A stretch of DNA of 64,000 bases, from positions 1 to 64,000 of the forward strand of contig DATFBY010000125.1 of NCBI GenBank assembly GCA_035253585.1. The letters run 5' to 3'. The notes beneath the pieces are model-generated. The model did no database searches and was not told where the DNA came from. It saw nothing but the letters and a program-made list of their open reading frames with translations. Shown piece by piece: positions 35,583 through 43,830 of this stretch. This stretch comes from DATFBY01 sp035253585. Its GTDB lineage: Bacteria > Gemmatimonadota > Gemmatimonadetes > Gemmatimonadales > Gemmatimonadaceae. A program made the translations under genes and the position numbers. The first letter of the stretch is position 1. The number at the start of each line of letters is the position of its first letter.

Positions 35583-36245
35583 CTACTCTTCGAGCGCCCC
35601 GCGTCCATTGCTCTTGGCGCGCTGGTGGGCCTCGGCGCGCTCCTCCAGCGGCGGCAGCGCACGGTCGAGCAGTGATTTCAGCACGGCCAAACGCTCCGTC
35701 GGTGAGCGAGAGGCGAGGATGTGCTGACGCGTGTCGAGGTCGAGATCGATCATCGCCGCGATGCGAAAGACGAGCAGCGTCGGATCGTCAGGCAGGTCCG
35801 GCAGCGTCCGCCTGTCTTCGCTGAGCCGCCGTGCCGCCTCGGCAACTCGCTGAAAGGTGGTCCGCAGGTCGCTAGCGGTCTCGACGTCGGCCGGCGTCAA
35901 CTTGCTCTCGTCTTCGTAGATGGTGAAGCTCACGACGTGATATGGAAGATCGGACGTCACGTAGTGATCCAGCGCGACACGCTCGCGTCCCATCACGGCG
36001 ATGTTCGATCGGCCGTCGGGGAGCATCTGAACCTGGTCGACGTAGGCGACGCAGCCAACGTGACCGCGGGGAAGCTCTCGTTCCGCCATCCCGTCGGGGA
36101 GTCGTGCCAACGCGAAAAGCCGGTCACCCTCCATCACATCGGCGATCATGCGTCGATAACGCGGCTCGAAGATGTGCAGCGGAAGTGTGACGCCGGGGAA
36201 GAGAACGACCGGCAGCGGAAAGAAGGGGAGAGTGCGCGCCGTCAC
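35583..36245 (-). CDS. LON substrate-binding-domain protein (not a protease)
   Basis: The 220 residues are essentially a stand-alone N-terminal LON domain. It opens with LPFFPLPVVLFPGVTLPLHIFEPRYRRMI, followed by beta-rich LPRGHVGCVAYV and a C-terminal helical bundle (RQHILASRSPTERLAVLKSLLDRAL). No ATPase or Ser-Lys protease domain is present. Such proteins are widespread and of unknown function, perhaps substrate adaptors. It lies 15 bp upstream of glcD in the same operon. The annotation as a Lon-like domain is firm, the role is not. Confidence 0.88.
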   Translation of the reverse strand: MTARTLPFFPLPVVLFPGVTLPLHIFEPRYRRMIADVMEGDRLFALARLPDGMAERELPRGHVGCVAYVDQVQMLPDGRSNIAVMGRERVALDHYVTSDLPYHVVSFTIYEDESKLTPADVETASDLRTTFQRVAEAARRLSEDRRTLPDLPDDPTLLVFRIAAMIDLDLDTRQHILASRSPTERLAVLKSLLDRALPPLEERAEAHQRAKSNGRGALEE

Positions 36246-36283
36246 ATGCGCAATGTACCGGCGTGACGCGCCTTTGGGGATAG

Positions 36284-37195
36284 CTACTTCGTGTCGCCCG
36301 CCGTGTTGCTCGGTACTCTCACGACGCGGAGCGCGTCAGGCTCCAGCTGATACTCCAACGGTGCGCGCATGGGAGCGAGCTCGCCGTCGAGCGCCACGTT
36401 CCCGTGCGCGCGGCGCATCTCGATGCGCACCTGGCTCACAATGAAGCTGTCGAGGTGCGGTGTTGCAGCAACCGACTGTACGCCGCGCAACAGCGAGCGA
36501 AACGCGAGGAGCGTGACCCCGAAGCGCGTTTGCGCTCGGGGAATGAGGACGTGAAGTCCGCGCTTGCCATCCTCGATCCGTCCGCCGAGCATCGGGATGC
36601 GGAGCTCGCGCTCGTCGACACCGACGAAGATGATCGGCGTACGGTACGTCCGCTTGACGCCGGCTACCTCGAGCATCACGCTGAACGCGCGCAGGTGCGC
36701 GAGTGTGCGAATCGCCGCGGCCAGACTTGCCAGCCGATATCCAAGGAACGACTCCAGCCGATCGCGGGTTCGCACGAAGATCACGTAGAGCCCGACAGAG
36801 CTCGTGTTGAGAAAGGTGCGGCCATTTACGCTGGCAAGGTCAACTGGCGTGGCTTGGCCATTGAGTGCGAGCGCCACGGCCTCGTCAGGCTCGGTCGGAA
36901 TTCCAAAGTCGCGCGCGAAATGATTGAGCGTGCCGGCCGGAATGATCGCCAGCTCGGTGGAGGTGCCTCCCAACGCCGATGCGGCTATTGCGATCGTTCC
37001 GTCGCCACCGGCGACGACGATTCGCCTGGCGCCGGCATCGGCGGCCGCCCGAACCGTCTCGAAGACGTCGTGCGGAGAGAGCTCGCGCAGATCGAAGTGC
37101 CCCGTGCCCTCCAGCACCTTGCGAATCCGGTCCGCGGTTCCAGCGGCCGGATTGAGGAAGGCTGGCATCGCCTGATCGTGCGACACGGCGCTCAT
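36284..37195 (-). CDS. Diacylglycerol kinase-like lipid kinase (first copy)
   Basis: The DAGK catalytic domain is clear, with AFLNPAAGTADR, the nucleotide-binding VVAGGDGTIAIAASAL and the substrate region IIPAGTLNHFARDFGIP. The C-terminal beta domain reaches FVGVDERELR and onward. At about 303 residues it matches YegS/DgkB/BmrU-type lipid kinases that act on the inner membrane. I choose ATG 37195; a GTG at 37213 is also possible. It opens the minus-strand operon ahead of the LON-domain gene. A second, divergent copy lies at 54.6-55.5 kb. Confidence 0.88.
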   Translation of the reverse strand: MSAVSHDQAMPAFLNPAAGTADRIRKVLEGTGHFDLRELSPHDVFETVRAAADAGARRIVVAGGDGTIAIAASALGGTSTELAIIPAGTLNHFARDFGIPTEPDEAVALALNGQATPVDLASVNGRTFLNTSSVGLYVIFVRTRDRLESFLGYRLASLAAAIRTLAHLRAFSVMLEVAGVKRTYRTPIIFVGVDERELRIPMLGGRIEDGKRGLHVLIPRAQTRFGVTLLAFRSLLRGVQSVAATPHLDSFIVSQVRIEMRRAHGNVALDGELAPMRAPLEYQLEPDALRVVRVPSNTAGDTK

Positions 37196-37240
37196 TGTCG
37201 CCGCCACACGCACGCGTCAGGCCACGGGCCAATGCCACGC

Positions 37241-37274
37241 AAAAAGAACGGGGACCCGTCGATCGGGTCCCCGT
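37241..37274 (-). terminator. Intrinsic terminator of the sigma factor gene
   Basis: An 11-bp perfect stem (37248-37258 with 37264-37274) closes on a 5-base loop. Reading the minus strand it is followed by TTCTTTTTG. It lies 29 bp past the sigma gene stop and before the lipid kinase gene on the same strand, separating the two transcripts. Confidence 0.88.
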
Positions 37275-37302
37275 CCACTCGTGGGGTGCTTCTCGAGAAT
37301 CG

Positions 37303-38196
37303 CTACGCCGCGGTCCAGAACCCGGCGAGCGCCGCACCGTCGGGCGAGTCGCGGAGCTTCTCGAACGCACGCTCGCGAATCTGACGGATGCGCTCGCGGG
37401 TAACGCCCATGAGCGCGCCGATCTTCTCCAGTGTCATCGCCTCGGAGCCTTCCTCCAATCCGTAGTAGAGGTAGAGGATCTTCCGCTCGCGTGGCGTCAA
37501 ATACTTTCGGAAGACGCGGTCGATGAACTCGCGCATCAGCTTGTAGTCCGTGACCTCTTCGATCTCGGCGCCATCGACGCCGATGAATCGCTCGCCGAGT
37601 GTGGCGGCTTCGCGGTCGGAGCGGTCTATGGGAGCGTCGAGCGAGACTTCGGTGGCGGACATCTGCTTGGCGGCGCGGACTTGCTCGGGCGTCTCCTCGA
37701 TCAACCGTCCGATTTCGTGATCGGTGGGGTCGCGCTTCAGCACCTGAGCGAGCACCGTCTCGGCGCGCGCCAGCTTGATGAGCTGCGAGTTCTGGTTGAG
37801 CGGGATGCGAACCGAGCGCGTCTGCTCGGCGAGTGCTTTGAGCACCGCCTGACGAACCCACCACACGGCGTACGAAATGAATTTGACCCCCTGATCCGGA
37901 TCGAACTTCTTCACGGCTTTCAGGAGGCCTTCATTTCCAATGGCGACGAGCTCACTCAAGTCGAGGCCATGGCCCTGGTACTTTTTCACGTACGAGATGA
38001 CGAAGCGGAGATTGGCGGTCACCAGCCGCTCGGCGGCCTTTTCGTCACCCTTTTGCGCCCGGCGCGCGAGTCTGCGCTCTTCTTCGGGATCGTCTATTAG
38101 AGGAAGCTTCTGGATGTCCTGCAGGTACTGATCGAAAGCGGTGGAGGGGGAAGAACGGAAAAACCCTTTGGACCTGCTCTCGGTCACATGCTCCAT
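37303..38196 (-). CDS. Short sigma70-family factor (primary-type, no region 1.1)
   Basis: This 297-residue sigma factor has region 1.2 (AFDQYLQDIQKLPLIDDPEEERRLARRAQKGDEKAAERLV), region 2 (ANLRFVISYVKKYQGHGLDLSELVAIGNEGLLKAVKKFDP...FISYAVWWVRQAVL), region 3 and region 4 (LTPRERKILYLYYGL...TLEKIGALMGVTRERIRQIRERAFEKLR). It lacks region 1.1 and the non-conserved spacer, as do the short primary sigmas of Bacteroidota and relatives, so it may be the main sigma or an RpoS-like paralogue. Region 2.4 and 4.2 helices look intact. It has its own terminator. The upstream 270 bp hold element C. Confidence 0.88.
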   Translation of the reverse strand: MEHVTESRSKGFFRSSPSTAFDQYLQDIQKLPLIDDPEEERRLARRAQKGDEKAAERLVTANLRFVISYVKKYQGHGLDLSELVAIGNEGLLKAVKKFDPDQGVKFISYAVWWVRQAVLKALAEQTRSVRIPLNQNSQLIKLARAETVLAQVLKRDPTDHEIGRLIEETPEQVRAAKQMSATEVSLDAPIDRSDREAATLGERFIGVDGAEIEEVTDYKLMREFIDRVFRKYLTPRERKILYLYYGLEEGSEAMTLEKIGALMGVTRERIRQIRERAFEKLRDSPDGAALAGFWTAA

Positions 38197-38357
38197 ACAC
38201 GCCCCGTACGTGGTAAGCAGTGGACAGGCAGACGAGTGGGGAGTCTGCTGTGGGGGAGGCTTCAGGGACGCGCAGGATAACTACGTCGGGGGTTGCGGTC
38301 AACAGCCCATGAAGCGTGCCAGGGTAGGGAAGGACTGCCGAAACGGCGGGGTTGCCT

Positions 38358-38457
38358 AGGAAGCGGAAACGGGAAGCGGGAAGCGACTGCGGAGCCGGCA
38401 CTCATCAGGTGTGCCGGGCAGTCGTTTCCCGCTTCCCGCTTCCCGCTTCCCGCTCTC
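38358..38457. repeat. Heptamer-armed inverted repeat (element C)
   Basis: Left arm 38358-38390 contains CGGGAAG repeats; right arm 38418-38457 has CTTCCCG four times. The core (38386-38424) carries GCGG, CCGGCACTC and TCAGGTGTGCC and is itself bracketed by ACTGC and GCAGT. It lies upstream of the sigma gene and ends 9 bp before the stop of the small membrane protein gene. Confidence 0.85.
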
Positions 38458-38466
38458 TAAGGGGCC

Positions 38467-38655
38467 TTAAGTCGTCGTCGGCGGATCCTTCGGCTTGGTC
38501 CTCGTCGTCGCCATGAGGACGCCCAATCCGATCATCACGAGGACGCCAACGGCGATCCAGGTCGGTGGCACGTTCAGCAGATACGCCGCGACCGCCAGGC
38601 CTACAATCACGATGATGAAGCCAAGCAGGTATGTGGCGAACGAAGACATTGTCAT
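38467..38655 (-). CDS. Small two-helix membrane protein
   Basis: The 62 residues form two hydrophobic helices (FATYLLGFIIVIVGLAVAAYLL and WIAVGVLVMIGLGVLM) joined by NVPPT and end in a charged, Pro/Thr-rich cytoplasmic tail. I see no known family; similar mini-proteins are common and often unannotated. ATG 38655 and ATG 38649 are both possible starts. It lies 54 bp downstream of the 3D-domain gene on the same strand, with element C just beyond its stop. Confidence 0.7.
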   Translation of the reverse strand: MTMSSFATYLLGFIIVIVGLAVAAYLLNVPPTWIAVGVLVMIGLGVLMATTRTKPKDPPTTT

Positions 38656-38708
38656 TCCCCGAATGCGTTGACCCGGGAGAAAGCAATCTTAGGGCCATGC
38701 TCCGGCCC

Positions 38709-39212
38709 CTAAGGCGTGGCCGCCGAGTCCTCGGGGAGCAGAATCGCCCAGCCGCGGCGACGGCCGAACCGGAGAGCTTCGCCGCAATCGGGCATCCAGA
38801 TGTCGAGGACCGTTCGCTTCACCAGCCGGCCGGTGTCGCCCACATAGAATCGGCCGCGATACTCCTCGCCGACAAACACATCGAGGTATCGGCCAAGCGG
38901 GAAAACTCGCGGGTCGGCGGCAATGAGCTGCGGCCGCACCGGACGCCCTTCGACAGTGGTACCGGTCAAACAGTACGCGGTGATCGACACGCGTACTCGC
39001 TCGCCCGGCTTGGCTCGAGTCGGAGGCTCCTCGGCTGGCTGAGCGACGATGAGCGGCGCGAAGCGCTGAGGGGCGAGGATGAGCAGGACCGGGAGCGACA
39101 GCGAGGCATCGGGCGCACCAGTACGGCGCGCGGCTGCCGACACGACGAAGAGAGCCACGCCGGTCAGCGCGATGGCGGCGAGTGCGATCGCACTGCGCCC
39201 TGTGCCTCTCAC
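38709..39212 (-). CDS. Secreted 3D-domain (lytic-type) cell-wall protein
   Basis: An N-terminal hydrophobic segment (AIALAAIALTGVALFVVSA) could be a signal anchor. The C-terminal part shows a 3D-type double-psi barrel: ITAYCLTGTTVEG, LIAADPRVFPLGRYLDV, then VGDTGRLVKRTVLDIWMPDCGEALRFGRR, with the Asp residues that name the family. Related domains in MltA and YabG/Rpf-like proteins cleave peptidoglycan. At 167 residues it contains nothing else. GTG 39212 overlaps the aroB stop (GTGA), so the two genes are coupled. Confidence 0.78.
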   Translation of the reverse strand: MRGTGRSAIALAAIALTGVALFVVSAAARRTGAPDASLSLPVLLILAPQRFAPLIVAQPAEEPPTRAKPGERVRVSITAYCLTGTTVEGRPVRPQLIAADPRVFPLGRYLDVFVGEEYRGRFYVGDTGRLVKRTVLDIWMPDCGEALRFGRRRGWAILLPEDSAATP

Positions 39213-40282
39213 TTCAGGATCTCGAGCACCATCTCATCGGAGACGCGGATCGTCCATCCGCCGTCACGTGTCGCCATCTCGCCCACGCGCGCGGGGAGCG
39301 CGTACTCCGTGTGTCCGTGCCGCGCCTTTTTGTCGGCGTGCGTGGCATCGATCACGCGATCGCGCGCGATCTCCGCGGGTCGCTCGGTCGGCAGCTTGGC
39401 CGCGTGCACCGCGTCGTAGATTCTCTTCGCCGTGCCCGACTCGGCCACGCCGATGTGCTCGGCAAGCCGACTCTCCAGCACCATCCCGATGGCGACGGCA
39501 TGGCCGTGGCGCAGTTGAAAGTCCGTCGCCGTCTCGATGGCGTGGCCGAGCGTGTGGCCGAAGTTGAGAATTTTCCTGAGGTCGCGCTCGCGCGGGTCGC
39601 GCCTGACGACTGACGCTTTGATCTCAATGCTGCGCGCAATGAGCGACGTCCATCCAGCGTTGGCGGGTTCGGTCAGCAGTCGCGGAAGTGAGCGTCTGGC
39701 GTCGTCGAAGTGTGCGGCATCGGCGATCGCGCCGTGCTTGAGAATCTCGGCCGCTCCGGCGCGAAGCTCGGCCTCCGGAAGTGTGCGCAACACCGTAGGG
39801 TCGACCAGCACCGCGGCAGGCTCGTGGAAAGCGCCGACGAGATTCTTTCCCGCACGCACGTCGACCGCGGTTTTTCCCCCTACGGACGCGTCGACGATGG
39901 ACAGAAGCGAGGTCGGAATTTGGACGACCGGCACGCCGCGCATGAACGTGGCGGCGACGAAGCCCGCCAGGTCGCCGATGACGCCGCCGCCTAACGCGAT
40001 GACAGTCGTGTCACGTCCGCATCCAGCCTCGAGCATCTGGTCGGTGAGCACGCTCCATTGCTCGCGGGTCTTGGACGCTTCACCGGCCGGAACGCGAAGC
40101 TCCAACACACGAGTGGCTCCGAGCGCGCGTATTACGCGCTCCGAGTAGATCGGTCCGACGTTGTCGTCGGTGATGACGACGTACCGGTGCGCGGGTGCCG
40201 CGCTGGTGATCGCGTCGGCCACGTCGTCGAGCAAACCCGGCTCGACGCGAACGTCGTAGTTAGGCAGGGCGATCGTCGGCAC
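39209..40282 (-). CDS. aroB: 3-dehydroquinate synthase
   Basis: This enzyme makes 3-dehydroquinate from DAHP, the second step of the shikimate pathway, using NAD and a divalent metal. All key motifs are present: PAGEASKTREQW, ALGGGVIGDLAGFVAA, QIPTSLLSIVDASVGGKTAVD, KNLVGAFHEP, and the metal His residues in FGHTLGHAIE and RHGHAVAIGM. The length of 357 is normal. The start is GTG 40282, 12 bp after the adenosyltransferase gene. It is coupled to the 3D-domain gene downstream. Confidence 0.95.
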   Translation of the reverse strand: MPTIALPNYDVRVEPGLLDDVADAITSAAPAHRYVVITDDNVGPIYSERVIRALGATRVLELRVPAGEASKTREQWSVLTDQMLEAGCGRDTTVIALGGGVIGDLAGFVAATFMRGVPVVQIPTSLLSIVDASVGGKTAVDVRAGKNLVGAFHEPAAVLVDPTVLRTLPEAELRAGAAEILKHGAIADAAHFDDARRSLPRLLTEPANAGWTSLIARSIEIKASVVRRDPRERDLRKILNFGHTLGHAIETATDFQLRHGHAVAIGMVLESRLAEHIGVAESGTAKRIYDAVHAAKLPTERPAEIARDRVIDATHADKKARHGHTEYALPARVGEMATRDGGWTIRVSDEMVLEILK

Positions 40283-40294
40283 GTGCGCCGTCTC

Positions 40295-40840
40295 TCACCA
40301 GGTGACTTCGGCGGCGCCGGCGCGGCGATTGGCGACGCGAGCCAGCACGAACAGCAGGTCGGAGAGCCGATTGAGGTAGATGACGACGATCTGCGGTATC
40401 TCGGTGTCGTGCTGGAGCGAGATGACGCGCCGCTCGGCGCGCCGGCAGACGGTGCGTGCGAGGTGCAACGCCGCCGACTTCGGTGTGCCGCCGGGGAGGA
40501 TGAACGCGCGCAGCGGCTCGAGCTCGTGCTCCCCATCGTCGATCGCCCGCTCGAGCTCGCCGACACGATCGTCATCGATGCGCGCTTTCTGCAGCGACTG
40601 CGCGACTTTTTCGGGTACGGGCGTAGCGAGGAGCGCGCCGATGCTGAAAAGATCGCGTTGTATGGGGACGAGCACTTCGTCAATGCGCGGCATGACATCG
40701 GCCGCGCGTACGACGCCGAGCACCGCGTTCAGCTCGTCGATCGCCCCGTACGCTTCGACGCGCGGGTGATCCTTCGGCACTCGCCCGCCGCCGAACAGTC
40801 CGGTATCACCTTGGTCGCCGGTGCGGGTGTAGATCTTCAT
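40295..40840 (-). CDS. PduO-type cob(I)alamin adenosyltransferase
   Basis: The signature KIYTRTGDQGDTGLFGGGRVPKD at the N-terminus and the C-terminal LARTVCRRAERRVISL...YLNRLSDLLFVLARVAN are diagnostic of the PduO/MMAB family. The protein has 181 residues and forms a trimer. It transfers adenosyl from ATP to cob(I)alamin to make coenzyme B12, implying a B12-dependent mutase elsewhere in the genome. It lies upstream of aroB in the same operon, and element D follows upstream. Confidence 0.93.
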   Translation of the reverse strand: MKIYTRTGDQGDTGLFGGGRVPKDHPRVEAYGAIDELNAVLGVVRAADVMPRIDEVLVPIQRDLFSIGALLATPVPEKVAQSLQKARIDDDRVGELERAIDDGEHELEPLRAFILPGGTPKSAALHLARTVCRRAERRVISLQHDTEIPQIVVIYLNRLSDLLFVLARVANRRAGAAEVTW

Positions 40841-40875
40841 GGGGGGGAAGATACGGGCGCTGCCCCCAGAGAAAC

Positions 40876-40975
40876 AGAGATTCGAGATTCGAGATTCGAG
40901 ATTCGGGAACTGCGGAATCGGAGGTCGTTAGGTGTGCCTTCGAATCTCGAATCTCGAATCTCGAATCTCGCCTCT
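40876..40975. repeat. Heptamer-armed inverted repeat (element D)
   Basis: Left arm 40876-40907 has CGAGATT repeats; right arm 40941-40975 has four AATCTCG units. The core (40907-40940) reads GCGG, CGGAGGTCGTT, AGGTGTGCC in order. It ends 5 bp from the stop of the Ser/Thr kinase gene and lies upstream of the adenosyltransferase gene. The arms pair almost perfectly over 30 bp. Confidence 0.85.
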
Positions 40976-40979
40976 CGCC

Positions 40980-42074
40980 TCAAACTTTCCCGAACAGCTT
41001 CCCCAACAACCTCGTCTGCCAGCGATTGTTCCGCTTCAAATTCGAGAACGTCGTGTTCCGCTCGGTCGGGCGGGAGATCGTGTGCTCGTACGCGGGTTGG
41101 TACATCGTCGGGAAGAGCGTGGCGAGGTGCTCTTGCAGGCGATCGGGAGTGGCGACGACCGCTTGCGATTCGCACCACCGGTCGAGTGCGCGAGCCATCG
41201 CCGCGGCGGTCGGGCGACGCTTCGGCTCGCGCTCGAGAGTCGACGAGAGAATGTGCTCGAGTCCCGGATCGATACCGGGCACCACCGAGCGAATCGGCGG
41301 GATCGGCTTCACCGTCACCTCGTCGATCGCCAGCTCGGTGTTGTCCTCCTCGAAGAGCCGCTCGAGCGAAAGCAGCTCGAAGAGCACGACGCCGACCGCA
41401 AATACATCGCTGCGCGCATCGACGTCGAGCGCCAGGATCTGTTCGGGACTCATGTAGTGCTTCTTCCCGATCATCATCATCGAGTTCGCTGCCGGATCGA
41501 TCGACGAGCGCGCCTTCGCAATGCCGAAGTCAGCGAGCTTGATGTGGCCATCCCAGGTGGCCATGATGTTGCCCGGCGAGACATCGCGGTGCACGATGTC
41601 GAGTCGCCGGCCGTCCGGTGCGATGAAGTTGTGCGCGAAGTCGAGAGCGCGGCACACACGACTGGCGATGTACGCCGCCAACGTCGCCTTCATCCGCTCG
41701 CCGATCTCGCGGTGCTTGTCGATGATCATCCGGAGCGTCGGCCCCTGGATGTACTCCATGGCGATGTAGAACTGTCCGTCGACTTCGCCTAACTGGTAGA
41801 TCTGCACGATGTTTCCGTGCACCAGGTTGGCCGACAGCTTCGCTTCGTCGATGAAGAGCTGCAGCCACTGTGGAGTACGCGCGTATTTCGGGTGGATGAC
41901 CTTGAGCGCTACGCGCTTGGCGAAGCCTGCCGGTCCGAGCAGCTCCGCTTCGTAGACCGTAGCCATCCCGCCCACGGCGATTTTTCGCGTGAGATGGAGC
42001 GCGCCGCTGTACTCCAGCAGGTGCTCATCGTCGTTGGGCATCGCGCTCGTATTGAGCCGCCTTGCTTCCGGCAT
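40980..42074 (-). CDS. Hanks-type serine/threonine protein kinase
   Basis: This 364-residue kinase has the Gly-rich loop AVGGMATVYEA, the catalytic Lys in VALKVIH, the loop IVHRDVSPGNIMATWDGHIKLADFG (with HRD and DFG), and SPEQ as the APE-like motif, followed by RSDVFAVGVVLFELL. The DVSPGN variant resembles that of myxobacterial and Gemmatimonadota kinases. There is no membrane segment or sensor domain, so it is a free cytoplasmic kinase; after the kinase domain come about 80 residues of linker. The ATG at 42074 has an alternative at residue 12. The target is unknown. Confidence 0.92.
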   Translation of the reverse strand: MPEARRLNTSAMPNDDEHLLEYSGALHLTRKIAVGGMATVYEAELLGPAGFAKRVALKVIHPKYARTPQWLQLFIDEAKLSANLVHGNIVQIYQLGEVDGQFYIAMEYIQGPTLRMIIDKHREIGERMKATLAAYIASRVCRALDFAHNFIAPDGRRLDIVHRDVSPGNIMATWDGHIKLADFGIAKARSSIDPAANSMMMIGKKHYMSPEQILALDVDARSDVFAVGVVLFELLSLERLFEEDNTELAIDEVTVKPIPPIRSVVPGIDPGLEHILSSTLEREPKRRPTAAAMARALDRWCESQAVVATPDRLQEHLATLFPTMYQPAYEHTISRPTERNTTFSNLKRNNRWQTRLLGKLFGKV

Positions 42075-42096
42075 GCGGTCCGGCGAACGTTAAGGG

Positions 42097-43113
42097 ATGC
42101 AGCACGACATCAAGGACATAACGATCATTGGCGGAGGGCCCACCGGACTCTTCGCCATGTTCTACGCGGGCATGCGTCAGGCGACCTGTCGCATCGTCGA
42201 CGCACTTCCGGAGCTTGGCGGCCAGCTCACCGCGCTATATCCCGAAAAGTTCATCTTCGACGTCGCCGGATTTCCCAAGATCCTGGCCAAGGATCTCGTG
42301 AAAGGGCTGGCCGAGCAGGCATCACAATTCGGTCAGCCATGGCACCTGAACGAGCGTGTCGTCGCCCTGGAGGAGGACGGGGGGCACTTCACGTTGGTCA
42401 CTGAGGAGAACCGCTTTCCCAGCAAGGCAATCGTGATCGCGGCGGGAATCGGCGCGTTCTCCCCGCGACGCCTACCCCAACCCTCCGCCTCCAGCTGGTA
42501 TGGCCGCGGAATCTTCGATCGCGTCACCGATCCCGAGCGCTTCCGCGGTCAGCGCGTCCTGATCATCGGGGGCGGCGACTCGGCGTTCGACTGGGCGCAT
42601 CAGCTCGCCGACCGCGCATCACACGTGACGCTGGTCCATCGGAGTGACCGCTTCCGCGCACATGGCGCGACTGTCACCGCGGTGCACGAGCATGCGGCGG
42701 CCGGCAAGTGCAAGGTGCTCACCTACCATGAGCTGCACGAAGTGCACGGGAATGGCGAGCACATCAGTCACGTCACGCTCAAGGACGTGAAGGGGAAGAC
42801 GAACTTCGATCTCGAGATCGACACCATCCTCCCGATGCTCGGCTTCGTGAGCGATCTAGGCCCGTTGGCGGAGTGGGGGCTGACGCTGGAGAAGGATGAG
42901 ATCGTGGTCAGCAGCACGATGGAGACGGGCCGTCCGGGCGTGTACGCCGCGGGCGACATCACGACCTACCCGGGGAAGCTCAAGCTCATCGCAACCGGCT
43001 TCGGCGAAGCAGCGATCGCCGTGAACCAGGCCGTGCACTGGATCTACCCGGAGAAGAAGGTCGCTCCCGGCCACAGCTCGAACATGGCGATCTTCGGTCA
43101 GAAGGACGACTGA
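42097..43113 (+). CDS. Ferredoxin/flavodoxin-NADP+ reductase (thioredoxin-reductase-like type)
   Basis: FAD site IIGGGPTGLFAMFYAGMR, then ELGGQLTALYPEKFIFDVAGFPKI, the NADPH-binding RVLIIGGGDSAFDWA and the C-terminal FAD contact GVYAAGDITTYPGKLKLIATGFGEAAIA. The CxxC of thioredoxin reductases is missing, which is the mark of the TrxR-like FNR (YumC) family. The length of 338 is normal. It passes electrons between NADPH and ferredoxin in the cytoplasm. It is divergent from the Ser/Thr kinase; element E follows 2 bp after its stop. Confidence 0.93.
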   Translation: MQHDIKDITIIGGGPTGLFAMFYAGMRQATCRIVDALPELGGQLTALYPEKFIFDVAGFPKILAKDLVKGLAEQASQFGQPWHLNERVVALEEDGGHFTLVTEENRFPSKAIVIAAGIGAFSPRRLPQPSASSWYGRGIFDRVTDPERFRGQRVLIIGGGDSAFDWAHQLADRASHVTLVHRSDRFRAHGATVTAVHEHAAAGKCKVLTYHELHEVHGNGEHISHVTLKDVKGKTNFDLEIDTILPMLGFVSDLGPLAEWGLTLEKDEIVVSSTMETGRPGVYAAGDITTYPGKLKLIATGFGEAAIAVNQAVHWIYPEKKVAPGHSSNMAIFGQKDD

Positions 43114-43114
43114 C

Positions 43115-43232
43115 GAGCGGGAAGCAGAAAGCGGGAAGCGGGAAGCGGGAAGCGGGAAGCGCGGGCGGAAACGGTACTCGTCAGGTGTGCCGGGCAGTCG
43201 CTTCCCGCTTCCCGCTTCCCGCTTCCCGCTGC
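43115..43232. repeat. Heptamer-armed inverted repeat (element E)
   Basis: Left arm 43115-43162 contains about five GGGAAGC units (one degenerate); right arm 43201-43232 has CTTCCCG four times. The core (43162-43200) holds GGCGG, CGGTACTCGTC, AGGTGTGCC and GGGCAGTCG. It starts directly after the reductase stop and stops 10 bp before the convergent lipoprotein gene. Confidence 0.85.
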
Positions 43233-43241
43233 AAGCTTCCC

Positions 43242-43679
43242 CTACCTCATCACACTGTACAACTGCGTCCCCGCAATCCCCCACCGCATCGCCACCAGTT
43301 GGTGCAGTGGGTAATCGGCGGACATCAGCACACCGCTGCGCGCGTTGAGGCGACCTCCGCCGGGTGCGACCGCGCCGATGGGAACGACGGACAGCGCGAG
43401 CGGCTCGTGGCGATCGACGGTGAAGCCGGGCGGGAGACGAAGTCGTACGGTCTCGGCCGGTTGTACGCGACCGAGCATCCAGTCCGACGCCGCGCTCACC
43501 AGGTACACACGCACGACACCGTTGGTCGTGTTCTCGAAGCTGATCGTCTGCGGTTCAGGGCTCAACGTGCTCGGCGCACCCACTGGCGCGCAGGCAACGA
43601 GCAACATCGAGAGGGCCATGGCGAGTAGAGCAATCCGCGCGTCGACACGCGCGGCAGCATATGACCGCGGTGCGTACAT
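43242..43679 (-). CDS. Putative lipoprotein, unknown function
   Basis: An ATG at 43679 has a strong ribosome site (GGAGGT, 43685-43690), so I prefer it to the upstream start. The signal sequence MLLVACAPVG gives a lipobox with the lipidated Cys near residue 30 of 145. The mature part is beta-rich (ISFENTTNGVVRVYLV, VRLRLPPGFTVD) and ends with YPLHQLVAMRWGIAGTQLYSVM. I recognise no family. It is convergent with the reductase, and element E separates the two. Confidence 0.7.
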   Translation of the reverse strand: MYAPRSYAAARVDARIALLAMALSMLLVACAPVGAPSTLSPEPQTISFENTTNGVVRVYLVSAASDWMLGRVQPAETVRLRLPPGFTVDRHEPLALSVVPIGAVAPGGGRLNARSGVLMSADYPLHQLVAMRWGIAGTQLYSVMR

Positions 43680-43830
43680 AGTGCACCTCCAGGTGACCAC
43701 GGCACCCCAGCGCCGAGAATCTCTCGTCGCTCGCGAGCGCCGCCTCTCGAGTTAGAGACCATCCCTACGAGAACGGTTGGTCCCTGGAGACGCGGGATTG
43801 TGTGAGGAATTGGTATCGGGGGAGCGTTAC

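Noticed and set aside
38141..38359. Short plus-strand frame upstream of the sigma gene
   Set aside because: Cys/Gly-rich peptide without ribosome site or motif, lying in the promoter region of the sigma gene.
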